Below are positions 45,741 through 56,290 of a stretch of 64,000 bases of DNA, one piece after another. A program made the translations under genes and the position numbers. Source of the stretch: Siphonodentalium dalli (taxonomy: Eukaryota > Mollusca > Scaphopoda > Gadilida > Siphonodentaliidae). The DNA lies in assembly GCA_032622095.1 (NCBI GenBank), contig CP136069.1, positions 82,482,958-82,546,957 of the forward strand, read 5' to 3'. How positions within the stretch are numbered: the stretch's first letter is position 1; each line of letters begins with the position of its first letter. The notes beneath the pieces are model-generated. The model was not told where the DNA came from, ran no database searches, and saw only the letters and a program-made list of their open reading frames with translations.

Positions 45741-46524
45741 GTTGTTCTAAAAATAGCCCCTAAAACTGTCCCACGGATGTGATAAGAAATTCTAAATCAA
45801 ATTTATATTAATCGATGGAAACTTTTCCAGGTTTTTAAGCCCACAACCCGAGTATGGAGCAGGGGCTGATTCCATTCATTATGCTAAGGTGGAATGGGTA
45901 AATTGCCCTTGGCATGCCAGGGTAATTTTATTAATGGAATGATGTTTGGTGTCCGGCGTAATCTAAAAATAGCTTTATAACAACTGCAAATCAAAAACTA
46001 TTTTGTATCAAGGAAATTTGACAAAACCCACACTAGGTGTGTCAAACAGATGAAGGCTTTGTCTAATTAGTTAATGAAACTAACGAGAATTTTGACTTTT
46101 ACCGAACAAGCAAAAGTACCTCATTTTAGAACAACCTTGACACTAAATATCTAAAACATTGGATGGATAATTTCAACTTTCTTCTAATTGAATTATATAG
46201 CTCTGAATCATATATTATATAATCTTGATAAGTTAAAAAAAAATTTATATTTAATTCTCCATAAATATTTTTCATGTGCTTTCTCAGTGGAGAACTGATC
46301 TTCGCTCGGAAAGTGACTTCACATTACAATACGCCCACAGTTACACACCACCTCGGTCGTAGGTGTAGTGAATATAGCCCAGAGTAATGTGGCGGATATT
46401 CAACAGACAACTTATAAATCGAACATCCATACAAATGAATCATTTGAAATAAAGGAATTGCCCATCAGGAAGATTGAATTATTAAATGACTAAGAAGATT
46501 TAAATTTACTGATAATATCTGCAG
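45741..46524. other. TRMT112 intron 2, nothing recognised
   Basis: No exon or repeat recognised up to the acceptor TAATATCTGCAG. The phrase GTTCTAAAAATAGCCCCTAAAACTGTCCC (split around 45744-45772) recurs in inverted form near 56138-56165. Confidence 0.35.
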
Positions 46525-46617
46525 ATTGGCGAGGCATCTGATGTTCCACAAGCTGTAACAGATGACTATCAGAAGAACAATGATTTCCTCAAGAAAGCAC
46601 ACCACCTACTGATGCAG
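46525..46617 (+). CDS. TRMT112: TRMT112, exon 3
   Basis: Acceptor ATATCTGCAG, donor CAG|GTAAGA, phase 0 on both sides; 31 codons reading IGEASDVPQAVTDDYQKN then NDFLKKAHHLLMQ. It corresponds to the human segment ending EENEEFLRKMHHLLLE: the N-x-x-FL-(R/K)K-x-HHLL helix matches well, while the preceding loop is variable as in other phyla. Confidence 0.95.
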
Positions 46618-47060
46618 GTAAGAGCTATTCTATCGTCTTCTCCTTCATTTCCTTGGTTACTCCTGTGCACTAAATTATTACTATGGAAACTCCAAAAGTA
46701 ACCTATATATCATTTATATCCCCAACATCAAGGAAAGAGAAGAAGACCAGGTGTTGCGATATGGACTACCTATATTCTATATAAAAAATATTATAAGATT
46801 CACTTCAAACAACAACAAAATTTCTTAGATTAGAAGTCACATTTGCGCATTAGCATTATTCCCAGGTGTCACATATATTTCACATAAAAGTGTTTTTAAA
46901 GATAGATTTGCTGCCGAAAAATATACAAACATCACAGCTGAACAATGTATTGTTCTAAGAATAGCTGCATTTTTCTGTCCCAAATCATGGAAAGAAATTT
47001 GGGAACAAAAGTAAATCCTGTTGACATAAGCTTCTGTTGGCTGGTCTCTCAACTCATTAA

Positions 47061-47290
47061 CCCTTTCATGACAGGAGCTGCGCTGGTGCAGCATTAAAGA
47101 TCCTATCCCAGTGCATTCTCTTATATATGTGAGTCTCCCATAGGGAGCCTCCCATATATAAGAGAATGCACTGTCTTACAAATGTATTCTCTTATATGCG
47201 CAAGGCTCCCTGTGGGAGACTCGCATATATAAGAGAATGTATTGGCACAGGGTGTTTTCAAAATTTCAGGATGCTCCTGTCATGGAAGGG
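47061..47290 (+). mobile_element. piggyBac-like MITE, CCCTTTCATGAC ends
   Basis: TTAA then CCCTTTCATGACAGGAGCTG on the left, GTCATGGAAGGG then TTAT on the right. Two inner hairpins of the GCATTCTCTTATATATG...CATATATAAGAGAATGC type. TRMT112 intron 3. Confidence 0.75.
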
Positions 47291-48170
47291 TTATTATTAT
47301 CCATCCCTTAACTGACACAATTTCTGATTGGGCAAAAGCCGTCACTTGATAATCCGGGAAAAAGTCATATTGGACTCCCGAGTGTTCAATATGACTTTTT
47401 TTTATCTGGACTCCGTGATATCACGAATTAACTCCATTGCGAAATGAATCGGTGAAATTGTGATGCGCACGCAACACTGGTGGATTTAGCAGATGTTTCA
47501 CTTCTGCGTTGAGTTTTTTTTTCACTTCCGTGTTCACTCTTCCAAATCATGCTTTCTGATGATACAGGCTTCTATAGAGAATTAAGTGCCGACATACCAA
47601 AAATAACCACAAAAGTTTTATTCCCAAAATTTGGACAAGCATACAGATGGATAATAAAAATGTCTTTTGTACAGTATGTGTTTTTCTTGTACTCGTCCAG
47701 GTTGTGGTGAAAAGTCATACTGCTTGTCTCGTCCGATATGACTTTCACCACAACCTGGACACGTACAAGAAAAACACATACTGTACACAACATTGTATAA
47801 TAACTTTATATGATATATCCCCGAATCTATACAAAAAGTTATGGGAAGAGATACACCATCTTTAAAGCCAGACAATCTCATATAATTTTCGTGGGAAATA
47901 GTTAATAATTTTGTTGAAGGATTCATGATTTAAAATAAATAATTTAAAATAATGCTTGGTTGGACGGGAGTAAAAACTTTTTCTTCCCATTTCTAGTTAG
48001 CAAAATTGTAAACATGGCTGTTCCTCTGATCATAACTCATAAGACAATTTTTATTCTACCAAAAATACTCATACATGCCAAAACCATTACAAAGCACAAT
48101 CAACAAAAACAGTAGGAAGGTGATGGGAAGAGAGGATTGGGCACCATTGCAAGACATGGGCTTTTATGAA
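47291..48170. repeat. Intron 3 with a 90-bp inverted repeat
   Basis: 47665-47790: ACAGTATGTGTTTTTCTTGT...CCAGGTTGTGGTGAAAGTCATA and its reverse complement form a near-perfect hairpin, the cause of mirror-image open frames on both strands. A smaller inverted repeat (AAAAAGTCATATTGGACTCC / AATATGACTTTTTT) lies at 47351-47403. Confidence 0.6.
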
Positions 48171-48178
48171 AGTCATCT

Positions 48179-48626
48179 CTAGCCTGCAGATATTGTGTCT
48201 GTCATTTGCAGAATGAGGTCCCCAGAGGGTGAATTTAGTGATGGTATCCCGCATGGCAGCTAGTGTCACCAAATTTACCATCTGGGAACCTCATTCTGCT
48301 TTAATAGGCCTCAACTGCTATGGGAGACCTAGGATCTGATTGAAATTCCCCAGTTGAAATTGGTGATGTTCACCCATTTGTCACTTTGATTATGCATTTT
48401 ATCTTCTGCAAATTAGGGGATATAGAAACTTCCCAGAAAGGAAAAAGTAACTGAAAACAATGTTAATGTAAGGCTATAAATACTTCCCAGAAGATGAGGC
48501 CTAACCAGAATGAGGTCTTCAGAGGATGAATTTGGTGATGCTAGCCCACTGTGTGGGATAGCATAACCAAATTCACCCTCTGGGGACCTCATTCTGCAAA
48601 TGTCAGACACACTATATCCAGGCTTG
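48179..48626 (-). mobile_element. CAAGCC-family MITE, inverted
   Basis: CTAGCCTGCAGATATTGTG to CTATATCCAGGCTTG with the internal order reversed. Both hairpins present; no clear flanking duplication. Confidence 0.75.
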
Positions 48627-48801
48627 TTCATGGTTAACTCTTCCATGACAGGAGCTTAGTGAAATTTTGCAAAAACCCTGTGACAATGCATTCTCTTATA
48701 TATGCGAGTCTCCCATAGGGAGCCTTCCATATACTAGTATAAGAAAATACATTGGCCTAACAATATTTATCTTGACCTTGTCAGCCATAGCATTCTCTTA
48801 T

Positions 48802-51800
48802 TAGCTCACCTGAGACAAAGTCTCCGGTGGAGCTATAGTCATCACTCCTCGTCCGTCGTCCGTCCGTCCGTCCGTCGTACTGTCTGTCCGTCCGTCAACT
48901 ATTTAAAAATCATCTTCTCCTCTGAAACCATCATACCGAATTGGTTCATATTTGGTGTGGATGTTCCCTAGGTGACTCTCATTCAAATTTGTTCAAGTGA
49001 GGTCACCAAGTCAAATAGTTTTGATGTCTGGACCATAACTATTTTTTCACATAGTAATTCTTAAAACGACTTCTTTTCTGAAGTTGTCGGGCCGAATGGG
49101 TTCATATTTGGTATGAGGGTACCTTGGGTGACTGTGGTTCAGATTTGTTCAAATGAGGTCACTGGGTCAAATGTGGGTGGGGCTATGGACATAAATCTTA
49201 ATTTTTAATTTTTTTTTCTTCAATTTAACTTATTGCTCAATTTAACCAAAAAAAAAAAAATATATATTTTATTTTTAATAAATAATTTTATTTTATTAAA
49301 TAAAATATTTTATTTTTAAATAAAATAAAAAAAAACTCATTAAAATTTTGAAGAACCTATGACATTACATCTTTGGGAAAGGAGGGGAGGTACCTCTAGT
49401 CACTCCACTATATTTGGTTGAAATCAGGGGTTTGGGAGAAATCAGGAACAGACAGATGTACAGAAATGTTCAGTAAATTACAAAATGTACTTTAATCCTT
49501 GTATTCAAGCCACCCATGTGCTCTGATGGATACATGTTTATACAACTGGCAGATGGGTAGATAACAACTGCTATGCCATAGTGCTATCCATCCCCAGAGA
49601 GTGTAATTCATGTCATTTGTAATTTAAATGAGATTAATGGTGTTATCAATGAAGCACCCTTGTTGTTTACATTATCACTCAGTGGTCATTAAAATCAGAT
49701 TAATTTCATTTTCTCCAAGTTTGAATTAAGAGTGTCTTCCCAGAGGGTGAATTTATGTTGCTCCACACAGCAGGCTAGCATAACCAAATACACCATCTGA
49801 GAACCTTATTCTGCGTAGGCCTCATCTTCTGGGAAGTATCTATAGTATCAAATTTACATTGTTGTTAGTTAAATTTCCCTTCTAGGAAGTTTATATATCC
49901 CCTAATTTGCAGAAGATAAAATTCATGATTGAGGTGCCCAATGGGTGAACATCACCAACTTCAACTGGGGAACTTCAATCTTATTCTAGGTCTTCCATAG
50001 CAGTTGAGGGCCTTATCAGAATGAGGTCCCCAGAGGGTGAATTTAGTGATACTAACCCGCTGTGCAGGATAGCGTCATTAAATTCACCCTCTGGGGACCT
50101 CATTCTGCAAATAACAGACAGACTATTTCAAGGCTTGATTGTATAATACATTGTGTTGCTTGAGGCCAGACATGCACAATGTAGGAACAGACATGCTTTT
50201 AGTGATGCTAGCCCGCTGTGCAGGATAGCGTCACTAAATTCACCCTCTGGGGACCTTATTCTGCAAATAACAGACAGACTATTTCAAGGCTTGATTGTAT
50301 AATACATTGTGTTGCTTGAGGCCAGACATGCACAATGTAGGAACAGACATGCTTTTAGTGATGCTATCCCACACAGCGGGCTAGCATCACCAAATTCACC
50401 ATCTGGAGACCTAATTCTGCTTAGGCCTCATCTTCTGGGAAGTATCTATAGTATCAAATTTACATTGTTGTTAGTTAAATTTCCCTTCTAGGAAGTTTCT
50501 ATATCCCCTAATTTGCAGAAGATAAAATTCATAATTGAGGGGCCCAATGGGTGAACATCACCAACTTCAACTGGGGAAATTCAATTTTATTCTAGATCTT
50601 CCATAGCAGTTGAGGGCCTTATCAGAATGAGGTCCCCAGAGGGTGAATTTAGCGTCACTAAATTCACCCTCTGGGGACCTCATTCTGCAAATGACAGACA
50701 CACTATCACACCATTTCAAGGCTTGATTGTATAATACATTGTGTTGCTTGAGGCCAGGCATGCACAATGTAGAAACAGACACGCTTTTTGTGATGCTATC
50801 CCGCACAGCAGGCTAGCATCACCAAATTCACCCTCTGGAGACCTCATTCTGCTTAGGCCTCATCTTCTGGGAAGTATCTATAGTATCAAATTTACATTGT
50901 TTTTAGTTAAATTTCCCTTCTAGGAAGTTTCTATATCCCCTAATTTGCAGAAGATAAAATTCATAAATGAGGTGCCCAATGGGTGAATATCACCAACTTC
51001 ATCTGGGGAACTTAATTCTTATCCTTATCAGATTTGTGAAAATGGGATCACAAAGTCAAATAAGGGCAGAGCAAGAGACTTAACTATTTCACTACATAGT
51101 AATTCTTAAAATATGTTTGCAAGAACTAGTTGGCTTATATAGAATGGAATGTTCTTCCTTGACTGCAATTCAGATTTTTTTTAATGGGGTCACCTGGTCA
51201 AATAGGGGCCAAGCGAAGGACATTTTCCCTCTTAATATGCTTCCTTCACAAGGACCATCAGGTCTATTTTACTGATATTTATGATATGTATGAAGGGTTC
51301 TTTGGTGTCTGGGATTCAAATTTATTCAGATGGGGTCACCAGGTTAAATAGGGTGGGACCAGGGACATAACTATATGTCTCTATAGTAATTCTTAAAATG
51401 TCTTCTCAAGAGAGTTTGGACTATTTAGCTTACATATAGTATGGAGGAATCAGGAGGATCCTTTAGTGACTGAGATTCAGATTTGTTAAAACGAGGTCAA
51501 CCTGTCAAGAAATGGCAGGCTATGGGGAGTTAACACTTTTGTGTCCAATAAAATCATCGAAATACCAAATTCATTAAAACATCTACCTTGGAACCACCTG
51601 ACTGATTGGTCTGACATACATGTATTGTGTTTTGGGTCCATGGATAATTGGGCTTCAAACATGTTTAAATGGTTTTAGAAAAAGGCGCTTGTGAGATTGG
51701 AAATTTCCAACAATTGAGAAAGTTTGAGGTGTCGGTTGTGAAATTCCAACCTAAGACTTGGGAGTCTGGAGCCCGGTCGGGAGGGGACTTGTTGAGCTGG

Positions 51801-52011
51801 AGGAGGGGGGTGATCAGTAGTGTACAGTTGGCAATTTTAAGGTGGATTTTCACCAAGCTACATACTTGAAGTCTCTCTAGCCACATATCCTGTTTAAATC
51901 TACTTCTTTTAAAGTGATTATGAAAAGTGCTGACTGTTTTGGTCTCCAGAGTCCCAGTCATATCAGTCTTTGCAGTCTGGTGAGCGACCCCACAGTCATT
52001 GACTGTCTTGT
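48802..52011 (+). mobile_element. Hairpin-ended Helitron-like element, copy D
   Basis: TAGCTCACCTGAGACAAAGT...CCGTCCGTCCGTCC tract at the left, ACAGTCATTGACTGTCTTGT at the right. It is inserted in a piggyBac-like MITE without target duplication. The middle carries CAAGCC MITE arms amplified in tandem (49716-51020), and the right third (51030-52011) is closely similar to 32920-33899. Confidence 0.8.
49716..51020 (+). repeat. Tandemly amplified CAAGCC MITE
   Basis: A full but eroded copy (49716-50137) is followed by three repeats of the flank ATTGTATAATACATTGTG...ACAGACATGCTTTTAGTGATG at 50138, 50296 and 50725. These alternate with a right-arm-only unit (~158 bp), a near-full unit (~427 bp) and a last partial one. 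The junctions are identical, so the array grew by duplication, not by new insertion. Confidence 0.75.
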
Positions 52012-52163
52012 ATATCTGAGGCTCCGTATGGGAGACTCGCATATATAAGAGAATGCATTGGCACAGGATCTTTAATGCTGCAACAGCACAGCTCCCATCA
52101 TGTAAGGGTTCAACAATAGACAATATATTATAAGAAAGTGAAATTTAGATGGTTTTATTTCAG

Positions 52164-52265
52164 GTAGAACTTGTGGAGGGCAATCTCATCTGTCCGGAGA
52201 CAGGACGGAAGTTTCCAGTCACAAATGGTATTCCAAATATGCTGTTAAATGAGGAGGAAGCATAG
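52164..52265 (+). CDS. TRMT112: TRMT112, exon 4 with stop
   Basis: Acceptor GGTTTTATTTCAG, then 33 codons [18 protein letters not shown] and [18 protein letters not shown] at 52263-52265. It matches the human C-terminus (G-x-L-x-CPE-(S/T)-GR-x-FP-(I/V)...GIPNMLL-(S/N)-EEE). One cysteine of the CP-x-x-(G/C) pair remains, consistent with loss of the zinc site. The product is 124 residues in all. Confidence 0.97.
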   Translation, partial: VELVEGNLICPETGRKFPVTNGIPNMLLNEEEA

Positions 52266-52450
52266 CGTCTATTGCCTTCATTAGTCATGCATAAAAAATT
52301 CAATGTGAAAATCAGACCTGTTAAGTTAAGTCTCCCGGATAGCCACAAGATGTTATAAAAAAGCAAAATTATTACCAATATGTCCATATATACGTATTAA
52401 ACATGATTGTACAAACACATGAGCTCAAAATATATGTCTAATGTGTAAAT

Positions 52451-52456
52451 AATAAA
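52451..52456 (+). terminator. Polyadenylation signal candidate for TRMT112
   Basis: AATAAA 186 bases after the stop, followed by T-rich sequence (52464-52492). Confidence 0.5.
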
Positions 52457-52632
52457 TAATCATTTTTTATGGTTTTTTTCTAACATTTTTTTTGGTACGC
52501 CAACATGACACGTATTACCTGCAACAACAATCTCCCTGATTGCCATTTTCACAACTTAACAGGTCTGGTGAGAATGTATGTTTGTGTGAAATGAATTTGT
52601 GTTTGTGTTAAGCATCAACATAGTATATTTAA

Positions 52633-52992
52633 CCCTTCCATGACTGGAACTTCCTGAAATTTTGTGAAAACCCTGTGCCAATGCATTCTCTTATATATGC
52701 GAGTCTGCCATAGGGAGCCTCGCATATATAAGAGAATACATTGGCCTAACAATATTTATCTTGACCTCTTAAGCCTGTGCATTCTCTTATGTATGCGAGG
52801 CTCCCATGGGAGATTCGCATATAGAAGAGAATGTACTGGCACAGAGTCTTGCTGCACCAGCGCAGCTCTCGCATATATAACAAAATAAATTGGCCTAACA
52901 ATAATTACCAAGACCTTGTAAGCCAGTGCATTCTCTTATATATATAAAAGAATGCTTTAATGCTGCAACAGCCAGCTCCCGTCATGAAAGGG
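52633..52992 (+). mobile_element. piggyBac-like MITE, three inner hairpins
   Basis: TTAA, CCCTTCCATGACTGG...CCCGTCATGAAAGGG, TTAT. Inside are three hairpin copies of the ATTCTCTTATATATGCGAG core, the last truncated. Confidence 0.75.
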
Positions 52993-53740
52993 TTATAAGA
53001 ACTCACTTTAAAGATACATAATCAGATTAAATGCCCCTGAATTACTATTTCTTCGGCTTCGGGAGTAAAAATATTTGATTTGAGTCGAGGAACCCACCCA
53101 TCAAAGATCAGAGTTATCAGATTTTGATTTTTGAAATCAGTTATTTTTCACCACATCAAATATTTGGCAGCCTAGCAAAAATTCCAATGTTCTTCTTCCA
53201 GAAATATATGGTCATGTGCGGATGCCGTCACGAGAGTTAGAAAGGTCACGCAATGTCACAGTTCGTTGTGACTTTAGATTGCAGTCAGTGCTATCGCAAA
53301 TTAATTTTGGAATATAATTAGACGAAAAGTAACACCAGCAACAACAAATAAGGTAACTTGTGATAGTTGACTGGTGGATACATACATATACTTATTTACG
53401 ATTCGGTAATCATGTTTTAGTCATGCAAATAGACATGTTATATACAGCATGATGGTTACACGTGGAAATATGTTTGTTTACATTTGTGATAACACGTGTT
53501 GGGGAAATTCCACTAAAACTATAGGCATCACTATATATGGAAGTTGTGACCACACTCAATCATCATACACACTGCCAATAAAAATGTTATTATATGACTT
53601 ATTCAGCAAATATCATAACGTGCTTGGTATTGTTGTGAGTATTTATTGGTAATACACTAATTTGGATAACAAAATCGGCTTTTGGTGAAATTCCGTTGTA
53701 ACCTGATGATACGGGGACCATCAAATAGGATTATGTATCT
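52993..53740. other. Intergenic stretch with one MITE arm
   Basis: 53030-53150 is a single arm of the TTAA-flanked MITE at 13247-13715 (TTTCTTCGGCTTCGGGAG...GAGTCGAGGAACCCA). The rest shows no recognised gene; the plus frame at 53449-53652 has no known motif. Confidence 0.45.
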
Positions 53741-53744
53741 TTAA

Positions 53745-53980
53745 CCCTTTCATGACGAGAGCTTCGCTGGTGCAGCAATACAGATCCTGTGCCAGTGCAT
53801 TCTCTTATACATTGTATATGCATGTGTCCCATGGGGAGTCTTGCATATATAAGAGAATGCACTGGTTTACAAGGCCAAGGTAAATATTGCCAATGCATTC
53901 TCTTATATATGTGAGGCTCCCTTTGGGAGAATGCATTGGCACAGGGTTTTCGTAAAATTTCAGGAAGCTCCAGTCATCTA
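53745..53980 (+). mobile_element. piggyBac-like MITE, right end eroded
   Basis: TTAA then CCCTTTCATGACGAGAGC, inner hairpins, then GGAAGCTCCAGTCAT where the right terminus is broken. Confidence 0.6.
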
Positions 53981-54953
53981 TCTAGACTTGCAGACTTGAG
54001 TTGCCACAACATTTATTTTCTGATTGAGACTGAAATCATGACCAAATCTTTAAAGACATATTATGTACTTATTTCAGTGAAGCAAACTGATAAGTCAGGA
54101 CTCAGGCACTTTGCCCACTAAAAGTTTGTAGCTTTCAATTAATATTTGTATACACATGTCAGTAAGCCCATCCTCAAAGATAAGCCCAGTCTGTTTTTTT
54201 TACCCTAAATAAAACATGGGGTGGTCCTCATAGATAAGCCCACCCCATTTTTGAGCATTTGGAAGATTAATATGAATCAAGTTTTTCTATCCTGTAGAAT
54301 AGGAGAAGATACTCAAGCACATCTGTACTTTTATTATTTTTTCCAGTTGTTTTTATTAAAAAAAATAAAGATGTATAATAGTATACACTTGGGTTAATAT
54401 TGTTGTGAATTATGCACATCTTATTCTATTCTTGGTTGGTGAATCAATCAAAGAGTTATCAAATCAATAAAATCAAAGGATGTGTCACTTATTGTTCACA
54501 CCTCTATCAGAGTAAATCCAGTGGTGTTTTTGTTGGATCCTTTGATCATGCAGAAGAGCTATGTATGTTCACCAGAATCTCACTGTTGTATATTTTTATA
54601 AGAACTAGCTTGATTAATAAGCACTAGTGTAACTAAATTAACTTCTCAGCTCATCATTCAACACTATTGTGTTTAGAAATTAATCTGAAAAATTTCCAAC
54701 CTTATCAAATGGATCACAAATATATCTGTCTATCACTGTTTCTGGTATAATATTATCATGTGATTTTATCTTCTTAATAATATAAATAAAACATATCATT
54801 ATCTGTTTTATTCAATACATAACATACCAAGTACCAAGAATTCAAGCCACGCCAATTGTAAAATTTTATAAAACACAACATCCGAACTACACACGATCGT
54901 AAAAAAAATACTCCTCAGTTCGTGACAAATTTTCACCGATAAACAGAATTTAA
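53981..54953. other. Intergenic stretch, nothing recognised
   Basis: AT-rich. A short repeat GATAAGCCCA(C/G) occurs at about 54180 and 54234. No coding feature could be supported. Confidence 0.35.
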
Positions 54954-55183
54954 CCCTTTGAGTGCCAGGTCTGATTTTTATATCAACCCATATACCCTGT
55001 GCCAATGCATTCTCTTATATATGCGAGTCAACCATAGGTCGCCTCGCATATATAAGAGAATGCATTGGCCTAACAATTTTTCATCATTTGTTATTATTTT
55101 TTACAATTTTAATAAATTTTTTTAAATCTAAAAAAAAGAAGTTATTTTTATTTTTTTAGGGCCGATTTTACAGACTGAAAGGG
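54954..55183 (+). mobile_element. TTAA-flanked MITE with CCCTTTGAGTGCC left end
   Basis: TTAA on both sides (54950-54953, 55184-55187). Left end CCCTTTGAGTGCCAGG, right end CAGACTGAAAGGG. It carries one hairpin of the CCCTGTGCCAATGCATTCTC core, the same core as the CCCTTTCATGAC family and as 34494-34692. Confidence 0.75.
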
Positions 55184-55194
55184 TTAATGGCAAT

Positions 55195-55285
55195 GAATCA
55201 TCCAGTGAGAGTCAATGCATATAATAACTACTTTATTACTACTGATTTCCCATTCGATCACCCCAATGGGGCCTTCCACATCACT
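55195..55285 (+). repeat. Short relative of the 7900-8690 repeat
   Basis: GAGAGTCAATGCATATAATA ... TTCGATCACCCCAATGGGG then TTCCACATCACTTTAA is a shortened version of the end of the 7900-8690 repeat. Confidence 0.5.
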
Positions 55286-55380
55286 TTAACCCTTCAATTA
55301 CTGGATCTTCCCGAAATTTTACGAAAACACTGTGCCAATGCATTCTTTTAATGTACAGGGATCCTCGCATAAATAAGAGA

Positions 55381-55662
55381 ATATATAGGAGATATAGCAC
55401 AGTAGCATGTTATATTTATGCCTCCGGAAACATGCCGAGCATTGCTCTTTGAACATGCTTGGGACAATACAACACACCAGGTGCCTATTTTTAGAAGCAA
55501 ATTAAATTTTGGAGACAGTGCACTGTCTCAAAAATTAAATTTGGTTCTAAAAATAGGCGCCTGGTGTGTTGTATAGTCCCAAGCATGTTCAAAGAGCAAT
55601 GCTTGGCATGTTTCCGGAGGAATAAATATAACATGCCACTGTGCTATATCTCCTATATATAT
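55381..55662. mobile_element. 282-bp near-perfect palindromic MITE
   Basis: ATATATAGGAGATATAGCAC...GCATGCCGAGCATTGCTC... and its reverse complement meet at GACAGTGCACTGTC. One arm also occurs at 34935-35070. Confidence 0.8.
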
Positions 55663-55743
55663 ATACTATAGAGACCTTAAAATGTGCATATAGTGTCCTA
55701 AGTGCGACATCAGAATACAGCGGCCATTTGAGCTTCCTTTATT

Positions 55744-55840
55744 GGGGTCGCTTCGGTGACCGTGTGGTATTGACGTCGGACTTTGAGTCGCAAGGCGCGC
55801 TTGCCGTCATGGGCTGGGGTTCGAATCCCACCCAATCCCA
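55744..55840 (+). ncRNA. tRNA-like sequence, probable SINE head or tRNA pseudogene
   Basis: GGGGTCG at the 5' end can pair with CAATCCC at the 3' end (6 of 7 positions). A GGTGACCGTGTGG A-box-like segment, a long variable region and GGGTTCGAATCCC, a perfect T-arm with B box, lie in the right order over 97 nt. The length and variable arm resemble class II (Ser/Leu) tRNAs. The anticodon stem pairs poorly, so it is more likely tRNA-derived than a working tRNA. An A-run follows. Confidence 0.5.
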
Positions 55841-55994
55841 AAAAAATTTGCACTGTCTCAAAAATTTAATAAGAGAATACATTGGCCTAATAATATTTAC
55901 CTTGACATGTATGCCAGTGCATTCTTTTATATAAGAAAATGCACTGGCACAGGATATTTAATGATGCACCAGCGCGACTGCCGTCACGAAAGGT

Positions 55995-56290
55995 TTAAAG
56001 ATGGTCTATCTCTTCCCAGCAAGTTTTATTTTGATTCCAGGGTATAAAATAATAGATATGAATTGAGTCTACCTGTACAGAAAAGCTATAGATTAATATA
56101 AGTTTTATTTAGAATTTCTTATGACATTCATGGGACAGTTTCAGGGGCTATTTTTAGAACAGAAATCCATGTGAAACCATTCGGAGAGTACCAAGGATAT
56201 CTCTATCTTGTTAGCAGTTTCAATCACTGAAAATTGCAGATCAGCTGAGAGATTTACTGTGAACAAATCACTTTATTATATGGCTTTATA
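55995..56290. other. Spacer, nothing recognised
   Basis: Contains an inverted relative of 45744-45772 (GGGACAGTTTCAGGGGCTAT); no gene. Confidence 0.35.

Larger units (their letters stand above)
48638..52108 (+). mobile_element. piggyBac-like MITE split by element copy D
   Basis: The left part (48638-48801) follows TTAA and begins CTCTTCCATGACAGGAGC. The right part (52012-52108) ends CAGCTCCCATCATGTAAGGG. The left part stops at CATTCTCTTAT and the right starts ATATCTGAGGCTCC; together they restore the family hairpin. The insert is 48802-52011. Confidence 0.75.
55290..55994 (+). mobile_element. piggyBac-like MITE carrying two later insertions
   Basis: TTAA on both sides (55286-55289, 55995-55998); left CCCTTCAATTACTGGATC, right GCCGTCACGAAAGG. 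Inside lie the palindromic MITE at 55381-55662 and a tRNA-like unit at 55744-55840. Confidence 0.65.

Noticed and set aside
47572-47926. Mirror-image open frames on both strands with matching peptides
   Set aside because: They result from the inverted repeat at 47665-47790; the peptides are the same hairpin read in both directions.
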